This document shows, in pieces, positions 1-10,510 of a stretch of 64,000 nt of DNA (position 1 is the stretch's first letter; each line of letters begins with the position of its first letter). Source of the stretch: Adineta vaga (Eukaryota > Rotifera); contig CP075494.1 of assembly GCA_021613535.1 (NCBI GenBank), forward strand, positions 6,758,001 to 6,822,000, in the 5' to 3' direction. The notes below the pieces were generated by a model. That model saw only the letters and a program-made list of their open reading frames with translations, did no database searches and was not told where the DNA came from. The position numbers were made by a program, and so were the translations under genes.

Positions 1-13
1 TCTTTCTATATAC

Positions 14-108
14 CTTGCTTTTCCAATATCTTCAAGTTCGAAAGATTCTAATGCTTCGACAAATGCATCAACTTCTGTTGAAAGTAAAACAATTTGATCA
101 TCACTCAT
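14..108 (-). CDS. first coding exon of an unrecognised gene (partial)
   Basis: On the minus strand an ATG at 108 follows directly on an AG acceptor-like site (109-110). It opens a frame of about 31 codons that ends in a GT donor at 13-12, phase 2. The encoded start, MSDDQIVLLSTEVDAFVEAL, is acidic and predicted helical. The rest of the gene lies to the left of the window. I do not recognise the family. The clean start, open frame and donor make a real first exon likely but not certain. Confidence 0.45.
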
Positions 109-230
109 CTAGAATATGTATTTATAAGCAGGAACAGAAAAGAAATAACATAAAAATATTTTATGTTTAGCACCGAACATTTTTGCACATGATACAAAGC
201 TAAAAGAGTATAAATGTAAAGATTCTATTT

Positions 231-1036
231 TCATATAGATGAAATGGGATTTTGTTTATCATCTTGATTTTTTGTTTCATCAATTTCTTTTGTTTGACGT
301 AGTTCTTTTTCATAGCGAATTAATTGAAGTAAAAAAGATAAATTTGGGGCAGCTATACGACGTCGTTCCAATAAATAATCATATGCTTTATACAATGAAT
401 CATGGTGATATCTATACATATAAATAAAATCAAAAATCTATTGAAATGGAAAATTAACACACTCTCTTACTTCATTAAATATGCGAGAATGATCGATGAT
501 GATCGAGATATACCCATTTGACAATGAACTAAGACTTTTTCATTTTTTTGTTTACAATTATATAAAAATTCATTTGTACGATCGAAATGTTTTTTAATAT
601 CAGCTTGTAAGTCATCATATAGATTTATCCATAGAACATTAAATTTCTCGACAATGATTTGATCTAATGCACAATCACATATATTAATAATATGTTGAAT
701 ACCAAGTTGATTTAATAGACCAATATTTGATGCATGACCTAAATCACCATGATAGAGAAAATTGTCAATTACAACTGAAGGAAAACCAAGAGAACTTCGA
801 CCAATTTCTTTTGTTTGATTTTTTTTAATTCGAAGATCTAACATAGATTTGAGATAAGCTAGTTCTTCATCCGTTGCTTTCGGAGATTTTCGTAGATAAT
901 CTTCCATGAAATTCAGAGCTGAACCTAAGATCCATGTTTGTGATTGTTGACTATTAGGTAAAGTACTTGCCATTGGTTGAGATTTATTTTTCGACTTGAT
1001 AGAACCCGTTTTGATAATTTTATGTGCTATTACGAT
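231..1036 (-). CDS. dual-specificity protein phosphatase
   Basis: There are two coding exons, 471-973 (open upstream to about 1036) and 231-411, separated by a 59-nt intron. From the ATG at 973 the product is 227 aa. The catalytic P-loop reads HCQMGISRSSS with Cys151 as nucleophile and Arg157 as phosphate binder, followed by the AYLMKY helix typical of DUSP domains. An Asp-rich loop about 30 residues earlier (INLYDDLQAD) would hold the general acid. The N-terminal ~65 residues are outside the domain. Known role of the family: removal of phosphate from Tyr and Ser/Thr of signalling proteins, often MAP kinases; which substrate is unknown. The reading frame stays open upstream of the ATG to an AG at about 1037, so an extra 5' exon may exist and the start is uncertain. 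The C-terminal tail is Lys/Asp-rich. Confidence 0.85.
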
Positions 1037-2689
1037 CTAAAAAATGAATGTAGATATTTAAATATTCGATAGATTAGACAGATCTCTGGTTTTAGTTTTA
1101 TAATCCATACAATCGTTGTGTACAGAAGATTTAATGTATGTTAATTCTAAGCAAAAAAACAAATATAATCATCAATTATTATCGATATTCTTCTTGACAA
1201 CGACAGAATGAAGTAGAGACGTATATATGTAACGTAGTAATAGAACCAATTAATGAACAGGAATTCTCCAGATGTCATAAGTAGTCGTTCGATGTATATT
1301 TTTACAAACTCATACAGCAATACAGCTACACATAGTTCTTATCAGATATAATATTCGAAAAATGACAATCAAGTTAAAGGAAATGAAATAACATCGATTT
1401 TACCTTCGAACATTCACATAAACCAATAAGAATAATTTATGTGACAGTTTTTCATCAGTCTTTGATTTGATGGCTACAATTTTCCTCTGTCTGGGGGTTT
1501 TTCATTTCAGTTTCTATGTACGTTCCTTATATTTCTTTTGTCTGAGCACATTTCACCGTACAGAGTCAAAGTTTAAAACACGTTCGTAACAAGTGAGTCG
1601 GCTTATGATTTATAATTTTACACAACAAAAAACCACGTTCAACAAACTATTTATTAACAGTTATCTATATTCAAAGTGATGTTGAAGAGTAATCTAGACC
1701 ACAAGACATTTCTTAATTAACTTTGTTCATTTCATGTTTGAAGATATAAACTTCACGAAATTTACAACAGATAGATTGTACACAGTGAAGATCGTTGTGT
1801 ATCAGATATAGAAATTAGAACTATCGATGATTCGTTGTAGTCAAGTATCACATGGCGGGAAACGCTAAGGATTTAACAACAGTTTCATTAGAGTCGTCTT
1901 TCGATCGATTAAAAGTTGTATATAGTGAAGAGAGTATCCATAAGTGTGATGAGCTACCTGCAGCTTCAATTAATGTCACAAACTCCAATTTCTTTATGAA
2001 AGTCAGTTGAAATGCATGACAAGGAAGCAATCAGAAACCAAATTTGATGAGTTTTCATTTATTTTTTGACAGCTTGGCGAGGCAAAAGCATGGAAGTTTA
2101 TACTTAGACGTGTAATAATACATATTTTATCGTTGGAAAAAAGACGTTATATTGAGAAAAATTTTGTAAAGAACTTATTCAGACGAGTGTTCTTTTTCAC
2201 TGAAGAAAATAATATTTTACGTGTTAAAATTTGTAGTTTAACTGAAATATTCTACTGGAAAGTTATTTTAAAATAATAAAACTTTTTATAGCATAGCAAC
2301 ATCAAATAAGGTGAGTTACTATTATTTGAAGTCGTCTTCGATACGGTTTCTCTCCCTCTCGTAGTTAAAACAACCATATTGTCCCTCAGAAGACGTCAAA
2401 GAACTGACATTTATCTCCACTAAGAGTGTCTGCGGAAAAAATTTAAGAATTACAAAAATTACGTACTATTTTTTTAATATTCATCATCGCTCTAAAAGTA
2501 GTCTTGAGTTTCAGCTAAAAACTCTCAAACTTGAATTTCAATGAGATGGATTGAGAAAAAAATTTACATCAGACCAATTAAGCCACTGATTCTATTGGTA
2601 ATTCTTTCTGTTTGAAATCTGATAGTTTCTTGAGTTATCGTCATAGCTAACCAGAAATACAAAGATATTTTATTATTATAGATATAGAT
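1037..2689. other. intergenic stretch, no clear gene
   Basis: This is AT-rich sequence between the divergently transcribed phosphatase and the dynamin-like gene. It probably contains both promoters. The only coding-like item is a 54-codon ORF on + at 1852-2016 (start MAGNAKDLTTVSLESSFDRL), in a good start context but matching nothing I know. I give it about 0.2 as a real short gene or 5' exon. Confidence 0.5.
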
Positions 2690-4928
2690 ATGTTAAGCGA
2701 CACATTAAATTCTCCTGAATCTCGGCGTCTACTCAAGATTATTGATGATATGAGAGAAATTTTACATCATGAAAAAATTCCACTGCCTCATATTGTTGTA
2801 GTTGGAGATCAATCTGTAAGTATTTTTCAGATTGTTTGGTAAGATAGTTTTTCTTATTGTATATGTTTTTTTCAAGGTTGGAAAGTCGTCGGTTTTGGAA
2901 GCATTGAGTGGAGTACAACTTCCACGAGCACAAAATATTTGTACTCGTTGTCCATTTGAATTGCGAATGAAACATATTCCGTTCAGTCTCGATGAATATG
3001 CTACAATCAGATGCGATGGAGTATCAGAAATTAAAATCAATGATTTTTCAGAAATTGCTAATGCAGTGACAAATTGTACAAATAAACTGGCTGGATTAGA
3101 ACACGGTGTATCTTCATCGCCGATCTATCTGACTGTTTATAAGAACAATATTCAATAAGATTTGACTCTTGTCGATTTACCAGGTAGGATGTTTCATATT
3201 CATCTGGATCCTTGTTTCTCATGTGAACGTATAGGAATTACAAGAAATCCTGTAGGTGGACAAGCCGAAGATATTTATCAACAAATAATCAATCTCATCG
3301 AACACTACATTGAACCGAAAACAGCTGTTGTTCTTCATGTTATTCCTTCTTTGGTTGATTTTACAACTTCGGAATCAATTCAACTTGCTAAAAAATCTGA
3401 TCCCGAATGTAAAATCTTCTTATTTCTTGTTAATTTACACATTCTTGTTCGAACATATGTATTTTTAGGTGAACGACAATTGATTGCTGTTTCAAAAATT
3501 GATAAATTTGATAAAGGTATCGGTGAAAAACTACAAGGTGTAGGTGCAGGTGCTATGGCACTTAAACTCGGATGCGTTGCTGTTCTCAATCGTACACAAG
3601 AAGAAATTGATCAAAATATATCATTTAGTGAAATGCGTTGTCGAGAAAAACAATTTTTTCGTACACAGAAAGCTTTTGAAAATGTTCCTGAACGATATTT
3701 AGGTAGTGATCAATTAGTTCGACAATTAGCTCACATTCAACAGGATCGTATTCGTTCCACACTTCCTGCTATCATGGATGAATTGAAGAAACAAATTAAA
3801 ACAAAGAAAATCGAATTGAAAAATATGCCACCATCGGTTACAACAGAAATTGAATGTTGGACAATTTACAATGATTTAGTTAGAAGATATCGAGATACTA
3901 TATATGCACGAGTGAATGGGATATATGATAATGATCTACAGATGAAAATGTTTGATCTACAGGGCAAACGTTCTGGTACAACAACAACAACAACAGCAAT
4001 TTGGTCGCAATCAAAAGATGAAATGGCTAATGATCATATTGCTTTTCAAATACACAAACAACAGAAACAATGTGGTGAACAATTTCATGAATTATTCTCT
4101 CATTTCTTTACACGAGAATATCGAAAAATGGTTTTAGAACTTCTAGAAGAAAATGCCGGAGTTGCTCTACCAAATTTTCCATCATTTACTATCATTGAAC
4201 GACTTTATCGTGGAGAACAATCGAAATTTGATGGTCCATGTGAAAAATTAATTGAATCTTGTAGTGAATATTGCAAGGAAGTTTTAATTAAACTATTAAA
4301 TCAAGCATTCGCTAATGAAACAAATTATAAAAATAAAATGTTACCAAAGTTAACTGATATTGTCTTACGTGCATTGGATGAAAGTGAAGAAAAGTGCAAT
4401 ATTGATTTGCAAAAGATACTTTGTATGGAACAACGTGTCTTTACTCTCAACCATTACTATATGGATACGGTAAATAAAATCAAGAATGAATTTCAGAAAT
4501 ATAATGAAAATATTAAAACGAGTAAGACATATTTCTATCCATTTAATATTTCATCGATGTAAGAATAATCAATCTTTTCAGATGGAGGAAAACCTACATC
4601 ATCATCAACATTATTCGTCAATGATATAGTCGTCGATGTCAATGGTCTTTCTAATGAACATCAAGCAGCGGTAGATGTTCAAATTGCAATTGCTGCTTAT
4701 TGTCGTGTGGTAGAAAAATGTCTTATTGATCATGTTTCTCAATTATGTTATTACTATTTCATAACTCAATGTGCTCTTGTTCTTGATTCGAAACTTAGTT
4801 CAGCATTTACATCAGCTATGTTATTTGAATGGATGCAAGAGCCATTCAGCCAACAACAAATTCGTGAGAATTTAAAGAGAAGTATTGATGCAATGGAACG
4901 AGCATTGGCTATGGGACAAACTGCATAA
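2690..4928 (+). CDS. dynamin/Mx-like large GTPase, with an in-frame TAA (possible pseudogene or retained intron)
   Basis: Exons are 2690-2815, 2877-3183, 3235-3408, 3469-4521 and 4582-4928. Joined they give about 650-667 residues, the size of Mx proteins. G1 is GDQSVGKSS (split by the first intron at S|V), G3 is DLTLVDLPG, followed by ITRNPVGGQ, and G4 is SKID. A long helical stalk with few known motifs follows, and the last exon carries the GTPase effector domain ending near MGQTA. No PH or proline-rich domain is present, which fits Mx/DRP-type rather than classical dynamin. Oddity: TAA at 3156-3158 lies in frame between residues aligned to strand 2 and G3. It disappears if a 54-nt GT...AG segment, 3106-3159, is spliced out (see findings). 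Introns 3184-3234 and 3409-3468 are multiples of three without stops. Family role: GTP-driven self-assembly on membranes or, for Mx, intracellular defence. An aataaa lies at 4992. Confidence 0.85.
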
Positions 4929-6408
4929 GATTATTCAAAAACTTGACTTACTCATAAATACTTAATTCATGTTTTTGAGTTTTTTCTTTTCAATAAAATG
5001 TCATATTTTAATGAGACAGCTGTGTTTACATCGTTGAAAGAAAAACGGCAGTTGGTAATGTTAAGAATTATTTTTGTAATGAAACTCATGTTTTTTGGCA
5101 AGTTTCATTACCTGACGAATGTGAATCAAAACACTTCTAATGTTTCTTTTATTAAAATTATAAGTTAAAACTTATTTTTCTTTCATTTACATATTTCATC
5201 CCAAAGATCTTTTCTATGATTACATCATATATCCACTTAAACGTTTCCTTGTTCTTGTACGCATATCATTAATTTATGTATAAGTGATGAACAATATGTA
5301 TCATTTCTAAGGCGTGTTAATGATGATGGAGGAGAATAATGATATTACATACAATGATAGTAGTGCAATTTTTCTCTTCTTCCAAGTTCAAGGCTTGTCA
5401 AGTGTCTTGAAGGTCCACTTTAGTTTCTTTTTTTTCTTTCAATTGATTTGTCTTGTCATATAAACTAGGCGATAGAAGAAGAAGAAGAAGAAGAAAAAAA
5501 TTGTAGAAGAAAAAGAAATGCATACATTAATGTTCTCATATAGAAGTAAATCATTTTCTTTTTTTTTTATTATTTCACATAAATGTTATTTCTCTTGCAC
5601 TTACAATCACATATATAATATAGGTAATAAAAAATCATTCATAGATGGCCTTTTTTCTCAATGGAATTAGGAGTAAACCTACCAGATAACCTTTTGTCTT
5701 TTTTCAAATGTCCAATTATTCTGATAGTCATGAGATTATTGGAAAAAAGCGATTTTTGAATGAACCACCGCATTCAATTGATATATTTTCTTACTGAGAG
5801 TTCGTGTCGTTTGAAATTAATAACATTAAGAATTTCTAAAGATCTAGAAGTGAATTAATCATCAACGTGTAATTCCCATAACACTTGCAAATTAAATTAT
5901 ATTTATATCTCAGGTTGAGTATCTTGTTCTCAGAATCGAGGTTGAATATTAAAGGAGGGCACGAACAAATAACATTTATTTTTTTCATTTATTTCTTCTT
6001 TTTCAGATGTAAAATGTACAATATATATCTACATACATAGCAAAAAGAAAGAACGAAGTATAGTGTGCAAATTGGTGCAAATTTCATTCGTCTTCGTCAA
6101 ATGATCATAATTGCAAATCAGATAAGGTTTCATTTGACAATGGCAATTGATATATATATATATATATTCATTTTAAATAATAACAAGTCATAAATAATAA
6201 GACATCACGTAGAATGAATTTGTTTTTTTTTCCTGATTGATTGTGATCAAGGTTTAGAAATGATATCGACATATATAAGAAATCGCTATCTTGTCTCATA
6301 TGGGAACACTTGGTATTGCTATTAGGTCAAAATCGAGATGTTTTCTTTTCTTCATCTGTCTTTTCTAGATAGAAACATATCATTGATATAGATATGTATA
6401 TAGGCAAA
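4929..6408. other. intergenic, no gene seen
   Basis: This is AT-rich spacer holding the 3' end of the dynamin-like gene (polyadenylation signal aataaa at 4992-4997) and a GAA-rich microsatellite near 5474-5500. Long poly-T and TA runs occur around 5560 and 6150. Neither strand has a reading frame with recognisable protein content. Confidence 0.6.
4992..4997 (+). terminator. polyadenylation signal of the dynamin-like gene
   Basis: AATAAA lies 64 nt after the TAA stop at 4926-4928, in the expected place for cleavage and polyadenylation. Confidence 0.5.
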
Positions 6409-7458
6409 ATGGACGACGAGGAATTAATCATGACGATCAGTTTATCATATCTGATTGTCAATCTCCTTCTTCATATGATATTTTTTACTACTATTCTATT
6501 CGATTCGAAATGGAACTTTCTCAAACATTGGTTGAAACAATCAAAAGAAAAGACGATGAATACAAGTTAGTTCTTGCTCTTCTAATTCATACATATGTTA
6601 ACTGATATTCTAGATGAAATATCATCAAATATTGATGAACATTCTTCATGTTCTTCATTAACATCAGAAGATAGTCTTGAAAGCAAACAAATTTTAACTC
6701 ATACAATACGTTCATTTAGTCTTCTACTATGTACATGTTTATTTCTAACAAATTGGTTATGTTTAGGTTTGATTTATTTCTTTCCTAAACTTTATCCAGA
6801 TTTCATTAGAACATCAACAAAATTTTGTACATTACAAAGTTTTTTTCTTCATATTTTCACACTTTTTCATTTACATTTAACGATTGGTTTACGTCTATTT
6901 TGGCATTTTTGTTTTACATTTGAAAACTATTGGCAAACGATAACTTATCGACGAATTTTATATCTACTTCTATTTGTTTTTATATGTTTATGTTTATTTA
7001 CTCTACCAAGTATGAGTAATGAATGGGCATCGATTATTTTTGATAAAATTTTACAAATTTGTCTTGTGAATTATACATTTAATTATTCGTACACATTTTT
7101 TGTATTAACACTTACGTGTTTAATCCCATTTATTATCTTAATCATCTCACATCGACGTCATATGAAAGAAATTAATCATCGACTAACGAAAAATCTATTG
7201 ATTATGGATGATCCAAATCTTCGACATGAAAAAACACGTTTTCAATATTCATCTTATGCCATTCTGATTTGGTCATTTTTCATTATGTTATTAACAATAT
7301 CTCTTCATATTCCCCTAGCAAATATACAAATTCGAACCATTGTTTTTTATACACAATTAATTACATTTCTTATTGATCCGATTCTTTATATATTTGTTTT
7401 TCGTTCATTATCTATAATTAGTTTATTACGACCGATCAATGGAGCTTATTTTGTATAA
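6409..7458 (+). CDS. rhodopsin-class seven-transmembrane receptor (orphan GPCR)
   Basis: Two exons, 6409-6565 and 6614-7458 (48-nt intron, phase 1), encode 333 aa. I count about seven hydrophobic segments, starting with TISLSYLIVNLLLHMIFFTT near residues 9-28. Later ones include FVFICLCLFTL and FFVLTLTCLIPFIILIIS (TM5). A basic loop (SHRRHMKEINHRLTKN) precedes TM6, and TM7 carries DPILYIFVF, a DPxxY variant of NPxxY. The E/DRY motif after TM3 is not intact (LRLFWHF instead). A Ser-rich loop (EHSSCSSLTSEDSLESK) joins TM1 and TM2 and is longer than usual. The ligand cannot be read from the sequence. Lineage-specific orphan receptors of this kind are common in rotifers and other invertebrates. 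The gene is convergent with the sterol reductase, 70 nt stop to stop. Confidence 0.65.
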
Positions 7459-7528
7459 AAAAATTAAGAAGAAATTTTGCTTGATTAAAAAATTTTTTAT
7501 AATAAATAATCATATGTCTGTGTTCTAT

Positions 7529-8632
7529 TTAATAAATAAATGGTATCATACGAAATTTGGATATTTGACAATAACGATTCCATGTTTTATCACCATATTT
7601 CTTTCGACAACGTTGATCATCTCGACTAGCTCGTTGAGATAAAAGAATTAACAATGAAAATGGTAATATATATGGTACAAATGATGTTGTACCGGCACAT
7701 AATGCAATCGATAAATAGAGAAGAATTTCACCGGTATAATTTAAATGACGACCAATACCCCAAAAGCCAGATATGAGAAGTCTTCCTTCGAGAAGTTCCG
7801 CTTTTTTCCCCCAAATCTTCACTCCTGAACCATATTTTCGTACATCAAATTTTTGCCAATTAGATTCTCGAAATATATAATGACCAACGAAATGAAGAAC
7901 TAATGTACACGCTACCCATACTATTGATAATGGTTGATGATGATTGTTGGCAACAAACCATCCTGCTATACTATAAAGAAATGGAACATAAATCATATCA
8001 CCCCAAACAAGCATAAAACCAAAATGATCTTCAATGATATCAAATGTCCATAACATGAAATCTTCACGAATGTAATGTGTTAAAAGATAAAGATACCAAA
8101 ATATTTGATAACAAATCATACCGGGTGTTAATCCACCATAATAAGTTATTTGAGCTTCAGCTAAACTTATATTAATTAATGCTAATCCTAGAAGACTTGG
8201 TTGATAGAAGAAAACTTTTAGATCAACTCCAAATAGCATCGGATCTTTTTCTCGACCATGCCAATAATCAATTGGACGATTGGCATTAGGTGCAGCTTGA
8301 ACAGCTTCTGATCGTTTGAGTAGATAGAGACTAAATAGAATTGCGAAGATATTGATGACAATAAAGAATGATATATAATTTTCGATGATGAATAATAAGG
8401 AAAGTTTCTGTGTATAGTAACCAATAGGAATTAAAACTGTTAATATCAAATATATGAGAAGACCAGTCAATTGATATGTTTTCTTTGGACTTTTTGCTTC
8501 GATACTTGGAAGAAATCTTGATGCAAGAAAAAGACAAACGATATAACTGAGAAAATAACCAGATACTTTGATAATTCCATCAATAGACGGTGCTTCAACA
8601 TGATTCCAGACTGATTTCGTTTCTACAGACAT
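7529..8632 (-). CDS. ERG4/ERG24-family sterol reductase, intronless
   Basis: A single 367-aa exon starts at the ATG at 8632 and contains about nine to ten hydrophobic segments. Family signatures are clear. DYWHGREKDPMLFGVDLKVF corresponds to the usual GRELNPR...DLK block. The C-terminus shows GRHLNYTGE (usual RHPNYLGD), the ASRDDQRCRKKYG block and FRMIPFIY. Members reduce sterol double bonds (C14, C7 or C24) with NADPH in the ER or nuclear envelope, as in TM7SF2, LBR, DHCR7 and ERG4. Which bond is not decidable here, because the ELNPR core is EKDPM. The lack of introns is unusual in this window, where almost all other genes are split, and may point to acquisition from a bacterium or to retroposition. 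An AG preceded by a T tract lies 33 nt upstream of the ATG on the coding strand. Confidence 0.85.
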   Translation of the reverse strand: MSVETKSVWNHVEAPSIDGIIKVSGYFLSYIVCLFLASRFLPSIEAKSPKKTYQLTGLLIYLILTVLIPIGYYTQKLSLLFIIENYISFFIVINIFAILFSLYLLKRSEAVQAAPNANRPIDYWHGREKDPMLFGVDLKVFFYQPSLLGLALINISLAEAQITYYGGLTPGMICYQIFWYLYLLTHYIREDFMLWTFDIIEDHFGFMLVWGDMIYVPFLYSIAGWFVANNHHQPLSIVWVACTLVLHFVGHYIFRESNWQKFDVRKYGSGVKIWGKKAELLEGRLLISGFWGIGRHLNYTGEILLYLSIALCAGTTSFVPYILPFSLLILLSQRASRDDQRCRKKYGDKTWNRYCQISKFRMIPFIY

Positions 8633-8753
8633 CTTTCTTTCTTTTTTTTCTTTCTATTATCTAAAAGATAAAATCACTACAAACTCAATATACAATCAAA
8701 CAAAGAGATATAGAGACAAAAAACAAATGAATGATATGTTCGATGAAGAGAAT

Positions 8754-10049
8754 TTATTTTTTCATTCTACTGAGTTTTTTTACAGTTGCCATGCTTATTC
8801 GTGGTTTTCGAGCATGTTTTTGTACTGATTCTATTGGATTAGTTGATAATGCTCCAGATTTGGTTCTTTCACTTTCATTTCGAGCATTTATAGTATTTAA
8901 ACGTTCAAGAAATTCATGAGATAATTCAGTAGTTAACGGTGGATGAATACTTTCTCGATAGGAACGTGATCGTAAGATTTGTAATTGATCGAACATTTTC
9001 GGAACATTCTCACGCCAAGATGTTGTTGATGCTGAATGAAAAGCATCAGTTGTACAATCAAATGTTGATGTTGATTGAAATATTTCACTAGTACTTGAAA
9101 AGATTGATGGAGCGAAATCTGCACGATTTTTTGCTTGTTTAACAAGTGTTTGATCCAGATGTTGATTACGTTTAAATAACATTGTACGCGATTCAGGTGG
9201 ATCAATTAATTTTGCAGATGCACAACGATCAATTTTATGTTTCAATTCAGATGTACTTTCACGACGTTGACGTACATTTGTTGAACTTGATATGAAATAC
9301 GGAAGAGATATGACTGATCCATCGGAATATGAAGACGATGTCAATGGTCGGATACGATCCGAAATTGACAAACTTCGATGAATAGTTTTTGGTTTTATGG
9401 ATATTTTCGATAAATTTGCACGTTCTTGTAATGTCATTTCATTTCGTAAAAGATTTTGACAAGGTTTAAAATCGAATTGACATGCGATATCATAAGCAGT
9501 TAGACCAGCATGATTTTTAATGGTTAAATCAACTGAATAACGTCTCATTGCATTGAGAACTGCTTGAACAATATTTGTATGTCCTGTTGAACATGCATAA
9601 TGTAAACATGTATTGCCATGAATATCAATTGAATGATTAAAATCGAAATCAATTGAATTAAGATAGAGATGAATAAGAATAGATCGTTGGGTTATGATGG
9701 CATAATGTAACGCATTAAGTCCACGATGATCTTGATCAGCAATTTGAGCACCCTTCTCAAGTAAGGTCATAGCTGTTGTTTTTGCCCAACAGTCATCATC
9801 GATAAAACAGCAATAGATTAGACCAGTTCGACCTTCACAATCGCGTTCTCGTACATCACCTATACCTGATTCAAGTAAATAACGAATCAAACAAAAGTAA
9901 CCTTTTCCAAGGCAATAAAGAAGAGAACGTTGAGCCGGACCACGTTCTAATTTCGTTCTACTTGATGATGTAAGATCACCACTAGATGTTGGTCTCGAAC
10001 GAAGTGAATAAGTTTTAGATATGGATACGAAAGGATAGATTTCATCCAT
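8754..10049 (-). CDS. ankyrin-repeat protein with long disordered tail
   Basis: The single-exon frame encodes 431 aa. Residues ~45-210 hold about four ankyrin repeats: GRTGLIYCCF, GLNALHYAII, GNTCLHYACSTGHTNIV and GLTAYDIACQ match the consensus G-TPLHxA. The remaining ~220 residues are Ser/Thr/Arg-rich and probably disordered, ending in a basic stretch (MATVKKLSRMKK). Overall shape (N-terminal ankyrins, basic disordered tail) recalls ANKRD34-type proteins, but I cannot assign orthology. Ankyrin repeats act as protein-binding surfaces; no catalytic domain is visible. It lies on the same strand as the sterol reductase, with 121 nt between its stop and the reductase start. It is the second intronless gene in a row here. 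Confidence 0.75.
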   Translation of the reverse strand: MDEIYPFVSISKTYSLRSRPTSSGDLTSSSRTKLERGPAQRSLLYCLGKGYFCLIRYLLESGIGDVRERDCEGRTGLIYCCFIDDDCWAKTTAMTLLEKGAQIADQDHRGLNALHYAIITQRSILIHLYLNSIDFDFNHSIDIHGNTCLHYACSTGHTNIVQAVLNAMRRYSVDLTIKNHAGLTAYDIACQFDFKPCQNLLRNEMTLQERANLSKISIKPKTIHRSLSISDRIRPLTSSSYSDGSVISLPYFISSSTNVRQRRESTSELKHKIDRCASAKLIDPPESRTMLFKRNQHLDQTLVKQAKNRADFAPSIFSSTSEIFQSTSTFDCTTDAFHSASTTSWRENVPKMFDQLQILRSRSYRESIHPPLTTELSHEFLERLNTINARNESERTKSGALSTNPIESVQKHARKPRISMATVKKLSRMKK

Positions 10050-10510
10050 AATTTAAAAAAGAAAAAGGTAGAAGAAAAAAAGGCAAACAGGCTATGTTGA
10101 TGTTTCTCACCTTCTAATTCACTTAAACTCTCTACTTTTGACTATGAAATTAATAGGAGAAAATTGAAAAGAGAATGAGTGAGAGAGAGGGAGAGAAAAG
10201 AAATCAGGAGGGGGTGACAATAAGTGTTTGTTTCATTGAGTGTTGACTGCTGTTTCTAACAAATAAGGGATGAAAATGAAAAAAAAGGAGAAATTGTTCA
10301 AGATGGTAATGGAAATATTGATGAGAGAGAATGAAGAAAATGATATTTGGAGCTTTTTTTAATTTATGGTTTTATTTTATGTTTTCTTCATAGTTTTCCT
10401 ATGAAATCGAAACAAAAAAAAACAACAAAAACGATGATTCTATTACAGATGGTTATGAATTGTTGATTTTTTTTTGTTTTTACTTTTCTTTTGTTTCATT
10501 GATATTTTTC
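10050..10510. other. intergenic, no gene seen
   Basis: This is A/T- and GAGAG-rich spacer between the ankyrin gene start and the eL6 stop, including a GAGAGAGGGAGAG run near 10175-10197. I see no coding content. Confidence 0.6.

Noticed and set aside
1848-2030. Minus-strand 60-codon frame opposite the small + ORF at 1852-2016
   Set aside because: No start context, splice site or homology was visible; it mirrors the + frame.
3156-3158. Reassigned TAA codon (ciliate-type genetic code) as explanation for the internal stop in the dynamin-like gene
   Set aside because: All other genes in the window end at TAA, TAG or TGA in the expected place and have no internal TAA, and the gene set is animal.
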